A stretch of 59,198 nt of DNA from a virus, in IMG/VR virus record IMGVR_UViG_3300028854_000024, positions 1 through 59,198 of that record, one strand, 5' to 3'. Position 1 is the first letter of the stretch. Each line of letters begins with the position of its first letter. The notes below the pieces were generated by a model. The model was not told the origin of the DNA. It worked only from the letters and a program-made list of their open reading frames with translations, and did not search any database. Both the position numbers and the translations under genes were made by a program. Positions 7,721-16,160 of the stretch are shown here, piece after piece.

Positions 7721-10700
7721 ATGGCTCAACACCTGCAAATCAATGGAATCGATTACACATCTTATATAGTTCCTACAGTACCAATCACTCTAGATGATAG
7801 TTTGAATCTTGCTAAGGAATTAATTTGCTCCGTATATCCAAAAGATAACCTATTTACTTTGATTACGGAAGGGATGTTTGTAAAGTTCTACTCTGACTCT
7901 GGAACTGTATGGTTCACAGGGTATGTCTATGCCACGCCAGTATTAGCCATCGTAGCTCTTGGATATTCAGGTTATACATTCACTGCTGAAAGTGAAGATT
8001 GGAAATTTAATCAGTTGAGCGTTGGGACATTGCCTGATTTTGTCAATCAAGCTGCTGGCGACATTCTTAAATCTCTTATTTTATCGGTAGATTCAAATAC
8101 CGCTCTAGATTTAACAGGTATTCCGCAAGGACCGTACATAGAACTGTTCGCTATAAACTCTTCTTGGACGTTTGCAAACGCAGCTGAAGCTCTATGTAAC
8201 CAAGTTGGGTGGCGCTGGTATGTTCTGAACGGAAAGGTTTACTTCATCATCCAGAATGACTTAAGCTATCCAATTACTGTCGACTACCAATCCGACACGT
8301 TTAATACTACTGGATATGATGTGGCGGCAAGTGCGCTTGATGTGATTAGCGATGTCTCAATTAATGGACCTAACGAGCCGCAAGATTACGTAACAGATTG
8401 CTTTTGGGGTGATGGGAATACGAAGAATATTCCGATGTCTGCAACTTTTTTTGGCAGTTCGACAAAATCCATTCTATTAAACGACCCATTTTTATCATCG
8501 GTTTTAGACACAGATAATTGGACAATCACAGACCCAAACAATAGCTTGTTGTATACATCTGGTTTGATAACTGTTGCTGGTGGAGCAAAACTCGGTTCGT
8601 GTACTGTAGTTGCCAAACAATCCGTAGAGATGGGTGGAGAGCTTGAATTCTCGCACGGATTATTCACCATTAGCCAGCTTTCTATGGGTATCATGGGTGG
8701 TATATACAGCGATAACAGTTTGGCTCAGAATAGCTGTGTTGCTGGTTTCTTATTCACCACCAACCCAATGACAACCGGAATTCAAGCCGTAATTAACGGT
8801 CAAGCCACTGGTTCTGTTGTTATATCGCAGCCAAATCATGCTTACGAACTGATTTCTTATTTCTCGATGGAACAGCTTTATCGTTCTGTTAATCAGTTTT
8901 CGTCTTTAGCTGGACAGTTGGGTGGGTATTCGAATATTAGTAATGGATATGTAACTTTGGTGGTTTTGGATTACGACCTATCCAACTCAGCTATAGCACC
9001 AGTACAAACTGTTATTTATGACGCTTTGGTTCAGAACATACCAGCGTATTCGCTGTATGCATTATTTAATCCTCAAAGTTGCTACTTTACATATTCTGGT
9101 GGGGTATCGATAACCACATTGCCGAGCGTGAGAGTTCGTCAACAATCTGGTGGAGGTAATACCAGGGTTGATGGTGTGTCGGTGGTATCTACAACCACTG
9201 GATATGAACTTTCGTTGCCGGTTGCTCCCTCTACCACTCAGGGAATTATTGCATCATACAGGTCGGAAGGTGTTGCCGTCGCTCACCTCGTAAACGAAGG
9301 TGTTCAAGGGAAGAAGGTTTTAATAAACGCATCGTCTTCTATCAGAACATCGTTGGAGGCCGAACTATTTGCTGGAGCTGTTTTGGTCAACAGGCAACAA
9401 ATTCTATATCAAGGTAGCTATCTCACAAACACGATGGCTTTATCGTCTTCGCCAGAATCTGGCCGCTATATCGGAGTGACGATTCTAGGCTTCCCACAGT
9501 TTGTATCTATCGTTACGGATGTCAAAATAACGTTCACTGATTTGGTGAATGAACTGGGAACCGTTCTTAGTAGCTTCGGATTTGCTTCAGTTCTACCTAC
9601 CTACACATACACATTCGCATCTAACAATCTTACAGCTGTCAATTTCAATTCACTTCCGACAAGTATAGATTCTTATCCTTCCTACTTGATTAATTCTATC
9701 GCCGGAAATAATGCATCAATATCAACTTCTTATACTCCATCAGCCGGATATAAGGTTCGTTCTGCAACGCTAGATGCTCCAATGGCAGATCAATTTTTAT
9801 TGTCTGGCGGTACTTTTAGCACGTTTTCTACATCTAGTTTTAGTCTTCCACGCGTCAACAGAAGCGATTGCTTCTTTATTCGTGAATATGACGGATCAGG
9901 AAGATACTCTAGATACTCGTATTTGCTTACGATGGGTGGGTATCCAGTTATTCCACCAGCCCCATCATGGTCGACTATAACTGTTGGAGCCAGTGTTGAT
10001 TTTTTGATTGGTCTGAATGGAACTAACGATGTTGCTGGCGTGGAGATAATCGATCCAGACGGCATAACAGTGCTATATAACAGCTTATACACCGGCCCAT
10101 CTGCGTTGTCTTATTTGCTTCCAAACACTTTGTTACAAAGGGTTTGGAGCAATTATGAGTTCTACACGTACAACTCTCGCAATGAGTTATCTGCAGAATC
10201 TGTAACGTCTGGAGGTTTATCTGCTCCATCAGCTCCATGGATAGCAGAAACATCTGTCAGTGGGAATGTGGCAACTATTTCGCTCACCGTCGACCCGCGC
10301 ACAGATATCGCTCATCAAGTCATACAAGCGATTCCTTATAGTTTAACTCCAGACTGGACAACGCCTTTAATTTCCAACGAGATAAGCGGACAGTCTGCAA
10401 CAGCAACAATAACTTTTCCAAACGCAGGTAGTTGGTTGGTGCGAAGCGCAAGAGCTGACGAACTTGGATATGGTTCCTACAGTACGGCAATAACCATAAC
10501 AACTGTATTACCGCTCACAGACTCAACTCCAGTGGTTCCCGGAGCTATTTCGTCTGTAGATACTGGAACCGCTGTTGATGGTGTTGGGCAGGTGTTTGCC
10601 TACGTTGATGTGTTTTGGCCTGCAAATAGTGAAATTGGAATTATTGGTTACATTTTTCGCTACGATAAAGGTGATGGAAACTACACATACGCAGATGTTC

Positions 10701-12196
10701 CTCTGGCTAGTAGTCCTAAAATTCGTATTCAACCTTTGCCTTGCGCTACCGAATTTTACTTTTCAGTAGCATCTGTTCACAGTACGGCGACATCGGCATA
10801 CAATACGCCAGTATCTGAAACAACAGCGACAAATAACGCTGTCACAGTAGTACCTCCTTCTACTATTACTGGGATTGGCGGGTTCCGCGTGATTGGCCTG
10901 GAGTGGACGGCGTCTACCGAAGCAGATGTTCAATCGTATAATATTCGCCGTTACCAAGGAACATCATTACCGGGGAGCTGGACTGTTATTCCGGTCGCTT
11001 TAAACACCAGTGCTTTGTATGTTACAGATAGTGGAAGCAGTACCTTAAATCTTGGTATCGATACATCTTATTTTTATGGAGTAAGTGCGGTTAACAGTTC
11101 TGGAGTGGAGTCAGTTATCGTTGCTTCATCGATGATAACGACAACAGCTATCGGCACAACTGATATAGTAGCAAACACCATTCAGGGTGATGTGATACTT
11201 GCTGGTTCTATTACAGCAACCCAGATTCAGGCTGGAACCATAGACACCACCAGATTATCAACTTCGGCTTTGGTTGTTGGTGGTGCTGGATCGATGCCAG
11301 TCGAGGTTCAGGTTGAGGATAATACTTCGGCGTTGGTTGCCGAGGTTGGAAAAATGACTGGCAGCGGTCCTTGGGGAAACCAGTATGGTGGATGGTTCAA
11401 GAATCTTGGTGTTGGCGGGGTAATTGCATCTCCAAAACTTTGGGTAGACTCATCAGGCGACATCAACATGTACGGTGGCCTAATATACGGCCCCAACGGG
11501 ACTGCTGTTGATATGGGTGGAAATATAAAATTCAAGAACGTGTTGCAGGTTCAAGGAGTGACGGTAAATCCATCGATTGGATCATCATTCGCTGATCTTC
11601 CTGAACTCGGAAGTGGAAATTCTGCAATGACCGTAACGCTTAAAGGAAATCCGGTATTTATCGCACTTCAGGCAAACTTTCTTTCGCAATCGGTTGGTGG
11701 TCAATTATCTACAGCTACAATACACACAGCTGGAGTATATACAGATATATATGGCGTATCTGTAACTGTGTATGGAACAGGCTCTGGTGGTTATTTAATA
11801 CTTGGGTGGTCGTATAGTATAGGTGTAGGAGGGTATTACTTATCTTCTGTGTTTATATCTGATTACGGTATTGGTTACACTGGTTATATAACCGCTGTTA
11901 TATCCGGTGGAACATATTCAACACAAGCGACTATCGATATGGGACTACCAACCGGCGTATTTCCGTACGCATCGCAACCGCTACAACTACAACTTTTACA
12001 AAATGGTGTTCCTGTTGTCGGACCACTTTCGTTTATTACAGACACATCAGGACAAATATTGTTTAACTCGACTTTGTTTGAGATGTCGGCACAGGTGCCT
12101 GCCGGAACTTATTCGTTTCAACTGCAAGCATTTACATCGAGTTCATACCCGGTTTATTCCACTATTCGCACATTCAATCTTCTGGAGCTAGGATAA
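7721..12196 (+). CDS. Tail tip / central fibre protein with fibronectin-like domains
   Basis: At 1491 residues this is a virion tail protein of the kind that links the tail tip to receptor-binding parts. The N-terminal 230 residues resemble tail-hub proteins (NGIDYTSY start, later EALCNQVGWRWYVLNGKVYF). The middle is beta-rich. From about residue 860 there are fibronectin type III-like units (for example EWTASTEADVQSYNIRRY). Then comes TTDIVANTIQGDVILAGSIT with AGTIDTTRL, a pattern seen in J-like tip attachment proteins. The C-terminal 200 residues are Gly/Tyr-rich strands. Codon use and direction match its neighbours. Confidence 0.8.
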   Translation: MAQHLQINGIDYTSYIVPTVPITLDDSLNLAKELICSVYPKDNLFTLITEGMFVKFYSDSGTVWFTGYVYATPVLAIVALGYSGYTFTAESEDWKFNQLSVGTLPDFVNQAAGDILKSLILSVDSNTALDLTGIPQGPYIELFAINSSWTFANAAEALCNQVGWRWYVLNGKVYFIIQNDLSYPITVDYQSDTFNTTGYDVAASALDVISDVSINGPNEPQDYVTDCFWGDGNTKNIPMSATFFGSSTKSILLNDPFLSSVLDTDNWTITDPNNSLLYTSGLITVAGGAKLGSCTVVAKQSVEMGGELEFSHGLFTISQLSMGIMGGIYSDNSLAQNSCVAGFLFTTNPMTTGIQAVINGQATGSVVISQPNHAYELISYFSMEQLYRSVNQFSSLAGQLGGYSNISNGYVTLVVLDYDLSNSAIAPVQTVIYDALVQNIPAYSLYALFNPQSCYFTYSGGVSITTLPSVRVRQQSGGGNTRVDGVSVVSTTTGYELSLPVAPSTTQGIIASYRSEGVAVAHLVNEGVQGKKVLINASSSIRTSLEAELFAGAVLVNRQQILYQGSYLTNTMALSSSPESGRYIGVTILGFPQFVSIVTDVKITFTDLVNELGTVLSSFGFASVLPTYTYTFASNNLTAVNFNSLPTSIDSYPSYLINSIAGNNASISTSYTPSAGYKVRSATLDAPMADQFLLSGGTFSTFSTSSFSLPRVNRSDCFFIREYDGSGRYSRYSYLLTMGGYPVIPPAPSWSTITVGASVDFLIGLNGTNDVAGVEIIDPDGITVLYNSLYTGPSALSYLLPNTLLQRVWSNYEFYTYNSRNELSAESVTSGGLSAPSAPWIAETSVSGNVATISLTVDPRTDIAHQVIQAIPYSLTPDWTTPLISNEISGQSATATITFPNAGSWLVRSARADELGYGSYSTAITITTVLPLTDSTPVVPGAISSVDTGTAVDGVGQVFAYVDVFWPANSEIGIIGYIFRYDKGDGNYTYADVPLASSPKIRIQPLPCATEFYFSVASVHSTATSAYNTPVSETTATNNAVTVVPPSTITGIGGFRVIGLEWTASTEADVQSYNIRRYQGTSLPGSWTVIPVALNTSALYVTDSGSSTLNLGIDTSYFYGVSAVNSSGVESVIVASSMITTTAIGTTDIVANTIQGDVILAGSITATQIQAGTIDTTRLSTSALVVGGAGSMPVEVQVEDNTSALVAEVGKMTGSGPWGNQYGGWFKNLGVGGVIASPKLWVDSSGDINMYGGLIYGPNGTAVDMGGNIKFKNVLQVQGVTVNPSIGSSFADLPELGSGNSAMTVTLKGNPVFIALQANFLSQSVGGQLSTATIHTAGVYTDIYGVSVTVYGTGSGGYLILGWSYSIGVGGYYLSSVFISDYGIGYTGYITAVISGGTYSTQATIDMGLPTGVFPYASQPLQLQLLQNGVPVVGPLSFITDTSGQILFNSTLFEMSAQVPAGTYSFQLQAFTSSSYPVYSTIRTFNLLELG

Positions 12197-12198
12197 TT

Positions 12199-12783
12199 AT
12201 GATATACAAATTAAATACCCCAATAACAATTGGTGATTTTACGCAACAGATTACCGTATCTTCATTAAAACTGGTGTCTATGTCGTTAAATTTTCAAGAT
12301 AGTTATACTAAATCTGGGGTTGCAGTGCTTTCAATTTGTCTAGTCGATCCGGTATCTGGATACCCAGTTAACGTCGTGTATACAGATGCTTCTGCACTTT
12401 CATTTTGGCAAGGAATTGAGAACACCATTGGTACATCTCTATTAATCAAAATACAGACAGATGAAAAATTGCCATCCGGGACCATAATAGATACGGTAAC
12501 AACCACTATCAACACGACTTCAAGTGTTGCCACTACAACAACAAATACGCCTGTTACATTAACCGCTACATGCACTTCTGTATTGGGTGGATCGCCGGTT
12601 GGCGCTGTTACATTCTTAGATGGCGGGGAAACATTGGGTACGGTAACACCATCGGGTGGAGTGGCAACTTTGCAAATATCTACACTCGGTGTTGGTTCTC
12701 ACTCCATTATTTCTTCACTTGCGGCAACAGATGGTTTTGCATCATCAACTTCATCACCGATAATAGTGACGATTACACCCTAA
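12199..12783 (+). CDS. Ig-like domain virion protein
   Basis: The 194-residue protein follows the tail-tip gene by two bases. The first 95 residues form an unknown beta-rich domain. Residues about 115-194 match a bacterial Ig-like domain of group 3: PVTLTATC, then PVGAVTFLDGGETLG, then GVGSHSIIS and a final PIIVTITP strand. Such domains decorate phage tails and heads and often bind sugars weakly. It is probably a tail accessory or fibre component. Confidence 0.75.
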   Translation: MIYKLNTPITIGDFTQQITVSSLKLVSMSLNFQDSYTKSGVAVLSICLVDPVSGYPVNVVYTDASALSFWQGIENTIGTSLLIKIQTDEKLPSGTIIDTVTTTINTTSSVATTTTNTPVTLTATCTSVLGGSPVGAVTFLDGGETLGTVTPSGGVATLQISTLGVGSHSIISSLAATDGFASSTSSPIIVTITP

Positions 12784-12837
12784 CACCAACTCGAATATGA
12801 TTGCGTCGACGGGTTGATGTGTGGTTTTTAGGGACTA

Positions 12838-12880
12838 TGGTAACGTGTTTTAAAATATATTCAAAAAAAACACGTTACCA
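12838..12880. terminator. Perfect 14-bp hairpin after tail genes
   Basis: Arms 12838-12851 and 12867-12880 are perfect complements (TGGTAACGTGTTTT and its reverse complement) around an A-rich 15-base loop. It lies 55 bases after the Ig-like gene. No U-run follows the second arm, so it is a likely end of the tail transcript but not a textbook terminator. Confidence 0.55.
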
Positions 12881-12902
12881 CACAATAAAAAGGTGTACTG
12901 TT

Positions 12903-13052
12903 CAATTCAGACCACATTAATCAAATAAAGAACAACACGGTATGATTCTTTATGAGAAGTATTTGAGATTGTGGTCTGAATTGCACGCATACCGAAGAAC
13001 AATCTGTTAATCGGCACGATACCTTGAGTGATTCTTTATTGGTGGTTGTGCC
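12903..13052 (+). ncRNA. Candidate structured RNA with pseudoknot
   Basis: Most of the 311-base gap 12784-13094 can fold. A closing stem pairs 12903-12916 with 12970-12983 (14 perfect pairs). Inside it, 12921-12927 pairs with 12960-12966 and 12928-12932 with 12946-12950. The apical loop base run CGGTATG (12938-12944) is complementary to CATACCG just downstream (12988-12994), giving a pseudoknot. A second hairpin pairs 13013-13017 with 13048-13052. The parts AAGAACAA and GATTCTTTAT occur twice in the same order. It may be a free small RNA or a regulatory leader of the gene at 13095; the strand is assumed from the neighbours. Confidence 0.55.
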
Positions 13053-13094
13053 TGATCCAAAGAAAGTTGTAAAGCCCCCGAGAAGGCTAAAACT

Positions 13095-13298
13095 ATGAAT
13101 GCCGAAGCTAACGCAACTGTAGTTCTAGAAGAAGCAACCACGCAACTCAACATCGTTTCGCAATGTGCCCACTGTTCAAGTGGTATTCAAACAGCAAAAA
13201 CCCACGATGGACACGAAATGTCTGATGCCGCGTTCATCTTCTGCGACACCACCTGCCTTCACGATTACGAACTCGCCAACAACGTTAGTTTCGATTAA
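13095..13298 (+). CDS. Small Cys-rich protein, 67 residues
   Basis: The protein has CAHCSSG near residue 24 and CDTTCLHDYE near residue 50, a CxxC...CxxxC arrangement that suggests a treble-clef or MYM-like zinc finger. An AGAAGG site lies eight bases before the ATG. It lies between the folded leader and an intrinsic terminator, so it is probably a single-gene transcript under its own control. Confidence 0.65.
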   Translation: MNAEANATVVLEEATTQLNIVSQCAHCSSGIQTAKTHDGHEMSDAAFIFCDTTCLHDYELANNVSFD

Positions 13299-13328
13299 CC
13301 CACCTCCTGATGAGGATGGGTTTTTTTT
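13297..13328 (+). terminator. Intrinsic terminator
   Basis: AACCCA-CCTC pairs with GAGG-TGGGTT (one bulged A) around a five-base loop, and eight T residues follow. The stem overlaps the stop codon of the gene at 13095. Confidence 0.9.
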
Positions 13329-13414
13329 ATATAGGCCCATCCTTATCAAAATAAATAGTTTACAATCAAAACAAAAAAATGAGATAGAACGACATACTTC
13401 ACGCATAGTGGATC

Positions 13415-13792
13415 ATGAAGAACACGTCTACACAAATATCGGATAAAGTTTTGTATATCCAAAACGAACTATGGAAGAACCACAAGCACTTCAGGTTGGT
13501 TACGAAGAAGAGTATTGTTGCCATCCTTAATAATCCACCTTTCAGTGATAAGGTGGATATAAACAAACTTCCATATGAGGCTTTAATAGCCGCGCAAAAA
13601 ATTAACAAAAAACTAGTTTTTCCACTGAGTCTAGAAACGATGCTAGAAATATTGCGTATTGCCAAAGAATATGAAGGTTCAATGGTGCGAAACATCGATT
13701 TTGTTGATCTGAGTGGGGTCATGCAATCAGATGAAATGGAATTTCAAGCCGGAAATCAACATAAGCAACCGTCGAATACAGTTCAGCTTTAA
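13415..13792 (+). CDS. Hypothetical protein, 125 residues
   Basis: Not recognised. It is helical with a basic N-terminal half (ELWKNHKHFRLVTKKS) and an acidic, polar C-terminus. No Shine-Dalgarno site is seen; CATAGT lies five bases before the ATG and could be a -10 box. Minus-strand readings of this DNA show no motif. It precedes the replication genes. Confidence 0.5.
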   Translation: MKNTSTQISDKVLYIQNELWKNHKHFRLVTKKSIVAILNNPPFSDKVDINKLPYEALIAAQKINKKLVFPLSLETMLEILRIAKEYEGSMVRNIDFVDLSGVMQSDEMEFQAGNQHKQPSNTVQL

Positions 13793-14099
13793 GCTAGGTT
13801 ATCGACAACTCACATCCCGAGAAGCTCTCGTTTTTATAGAGCGGTATGGAAATGATAATCTTGATTATTGGGGATACGAAAAAAATGGCGACGAAATAGT
13901 CATTTTTCGCCATCCGTTAAAACCCATAAAAGCTGTGTGCGACGAATTCACCATCATTCTCGATAATACCCCTATTGCTCGTTTGTTAGAGTGGTTGCCG
14001 CAAAGCGTGTCTACACAACTCATCCGCGTTTGCGGTGAAATTAATGTATGTTTCGAAAAAAAACATATTACGCTGAAAGAATTCCTCACAATCATTTAG
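13731..14099 (+). CDS. Hypothetical protein, 122 residues
   Basis: Not recognised. It overlaps the previous gene by about 60 bases in another frame. I chose the ATG at 13731; a GTG at 13713 is also in frame. The protein has a beta-rich front (YWGYEKNGDEIVIFRHP) and a helical end. No ribosome site is clear, so translation may be coupled to the upstream gene. Confidence 0.45.
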   Translation: MKWNFKPEINISNRRIQFSFKLGYRQLTSREALVFIERYGNDNLDYWGYEKNGDEIVIFRHPLKPIKAVCDEFTIILDNTPIARLLEWLPQSVSTQLIRVCGEINVCFEKKHITLKEFLTII

Positions 14100-14104
14100 A
14101 CCAT

Positions 14105-14115
14105 CCGGGTATACT
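14105..14115 (+). promoter_or_regulatory. CCGGGTATACT promoter motif
   Basis: CCGGGTATACT lies just past the stop of the 13731 gene and about 75 bases before the helicase start. It belongs to the recurring motif family and would drive the replication module. Confidence 0.55.
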
Positions 14116-14149
14116 GAATACGATGTGTACATAATCTCCTGAACTACTT

Positions 14150-14188
14150 TGGGTGGGTGTAAAAAAACATCTACCCATATTTTTATTT
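14150..14188 (+). terminator. Leader hairpin with U-rich tail, attenuator candidate
   Basis: Bases 14150-14160 pair with 14167-14177 (11 pairs including two G-U) around a six-A loop, and TATTTTTATTT follows directly. It lies between the promoter motif at 14105 and the helicase ATG at 14189, so it could stop part of the transcripts before the replication genes. Confidence 0.5.
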
Positions 14189-15784
14189 ATGAAAACTGTT
14201 CTACGCATACAAAATATCAATACTTTCATTGAAGGGGACTTCCCAAGGGTTGAGGTTGATAAGGCACTGTCTTACTACATTCCCGGCTTCTTCATGAGCA
14301 AGCTGTATCGGATATGTCAACGGTGTCCGGGTGGATTTCAGAAGATTAATGCGTGGTCTGGGAAATGCCCGGTTTGTGGTGCGCGTCGAGTCTGGGATGG
14401 AAAAAAACATCTCTTGTTGGGTGGGAAGCTAGGCAAACCGTATTTCCCTACAGGATGCCTCACTGTAGTAGCATCTGTACTGGAACAGAATGGCTTGCAG
14501 GCCGTTTATATCGATGAAAGGTCTCCTTGCCTACGTCCAAGCCCAGATGATGTTTCTAGGGTAAGCCTGATTGATCCGAAGGATGCTACAAAGACACGAA
14601 CCTTGTGGGGTCATCAATCTGAGGCCGTAGGAGCGGTTTTAAAGTATGAACGAGGGGTTATCCAGATTCCAACATCTGGAGGTAAGAGCAGCGTACTTAG
14701 CGCTGTGTGTAAACTCGTTCCAGAGCCAGCCGTAATCCTTATCAATAACAAATCTATCGCCAAACAATTACACGACGAGGTTGAAGCCATGTTGGGTGAA
14801 GATGTAGGTCTCATCATGGGTGGAGTGTTTGAACCAAGACGAGTTACTATTGCAATGACCCAAAGTCTGATAAGTCTCCTTAGTTTGGATAAAAAATCCA
14901 AAAAAGAGAAGATTCCAGCACTCCCAGAAGCAGTGGAATTCGCAAACAGAATCAGAGTCTTGTTGATGGACGAGTGCCATCACGCTTCGAGTGACACTTG
15001 GTATACATTGTGTAATTACATGAAGAATGCATATTATCGAGTGGGTGTGACTGGAACAGCTTTTATGAGAGCTAGCGGAGATGATTTATTGTTGATTGGG
15101 GCTACCGGAGGATTGATCCATGAGATACCAGAGCAGGAATTGATAAGTTTAGGTATAATCGCTAGACCTATCATTCATTGGTATAGAATCCCGGAGCCGA
15201 ATAATATTCCAGAAGATGCGAAGTACCAAGATGTATATAATCTTGGGGTTGTTAACAACTTATATTTAAATCGCTTTGCTGCTATGAAGATTAAAGAAAA
15301 ATACGATAACGGATCGCAAATTCTTGTTTTATTTAGATTCTTAGACCACATTAAAAATATGGAAGCAGAACTAGACGATGGCATAGAATATGAAGTTCTA
15401 ACTGGCGAAGATGATTTAGATAGAAGAGAAATGGTTAAAAGTAGGTTTATCACTGGTAAACTCAAGGTAATTCTTGCTTCCGGTGTTTTTGACGAAGGGG
15501 TATCAATCGAAAATATAGACGATTTGTTCAGGATGGGGCTAGGCAAAGGAGACACTCAAAGTAAGCAACAAGTAGGTAGGTCGCAGCGGCTGAAGAAGGG
15601 GAAACCACAAGAGTGTCACATTCACGACTTCCTTCATACTACTCATCGTTTTTTAACCGAGCACACATTTGCACACTTCAAATTATATAGAGATTTGGGT
15701 TACGAACAGATTTTAGAAGAAACGTCAGCGGGTCTCGTTTGTCTTAAGGAAGACCAACATGGCGTTCAAAGCAGTATTATCTAG
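14189..15784 (+). CDS. SF2 DNA helicase (UvsW-like)
   Basis: The 531-residue protein shows the superfamily 2 motifs in order: Walker A PTSGGKSS, the DECH box in LLMDECHHAS, motif III VGVTGTA, a second RecA lobe with ILVLFRF, and motif VI QQVGRSQRLKK. Near the N-terminus a zinc finger CQRCPGG...CPVCG is inserted. Such helicases remodel forks or unwind recombination intermediates. I use ATG 14189; an in-frame GTG at 14153 would lie inside the leader hairpin. The C-terminus overlaps the J-domain gene by 26 bases. Confidence 0.88.
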   Translation: MKTVLRIQNINTFIEGDFPRVEVDKALSYYIPGFFMSKLYRICQRCPGGFQKINAWSGKCPVCGARRVWDGKKHLLLGGKLGKPYFPTGCLTVVASVLEQNGLQAVYIDERSPCLRPSPDDVSRVSLIDPKDATKTRTLWGHQSEAVGAVLKYERGVIQIPTSGGKSSVLSAVCKLVPEPAVILINNKSIAKQLHDEVEAMLGEDVGLIMGGVFEPRRVTIAMTQSLISLLSLDKKSKKEKIPALPEAVEFANRIRVLLMDECHHASSDTWYTLCNYMKNAYYRVGVTGTAFMRASGDDLLLIGATGGLIHEIPEQELISLGIIARPIIHWYRIPEPNNIPEDAKYQDVYNLGVVNNLYLNRFAAMKIKEKYDNGSQILVLFRFLDHIKNMEAELDDGIEYEVLTGEDDLDRREMVKSRFITGKLKVILASGVFDEGVSIENIDDLFRMGLGKGDTQSKQQVGRSQRLKKGKPQECHIHDFLHTTHRFLTEHTFAHFKLYRDLGYEQILEETSAGLVCLKEDQHGVQSSII

Positions 15785-16160
15785 GCATGGAGACAAGATA
15801 GCAATACAGACCGGGTATAACAGTGTCATGGTTAGAATGTTCCACGACACGATTCCTGCAAAATCGAGAATCTATCGTGGTGAGTTGAACCAGTGGTTTT
15901 TAGATTTGGAATATCAAGAAGTGGCGGTCAAGATTCTAGAACGGTTAGGATACTTGATTACATGGATTGATGATCCCTTACCGGCGAGCAATGATTCGTT
16001 TGCAGTATTAGGTCTCCTTCCTACAGCTCAATGGGAAGTTTGCCAAGCCGCGTACAAAGCTTTGGCTTTGATTAACCATCCAGATAAGGGTGGGAACATC
16101 GACTTGATGGTTTATATAAATACAGCGTTCGATAAGATAAAAATGGCAAAGGGCAAATAA
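15759..16160 (+). CDS. J-domain protein with HARP-like N-terminal domain
   Basis: The 133-residue protein ends in a J domain (about residues 80-128): SFAVLGLLPTAQWEV, helix II, then the essential HPD triad at 107-109 in NHPDKGG. J domains call up DnaK and stimulate its ATPase. Residues 12-65 resemble the small domain attached to many SNF2-type helicases (GYNSVMVRMFHDTIPAKSRI, NQWFLD). An AAGGA site precedes the ATG. It overlaps the helicase gene and abuts the initiator gene, so it is likely to act in replication. Confidence 0.82.
   Translation: MAFKAVLSRHGDKIAIQTGYNSVMVRMFHDTIPAKSRIYRGELNQWFLDLEYQEVAVKILERLGYLITWIDDPLPASNDSFAVLGLLPTAQWEVCQAAYKALALINHPDKGGNIDLMVYINTAFDKIKMAKGK

Noticed and set aside
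13165-13446. Plus-strand gene of 93 residues
   Set aside because: It covers the zinc protein at 13095 and an intrinsic terminator in another frame, so it is a chance reading.
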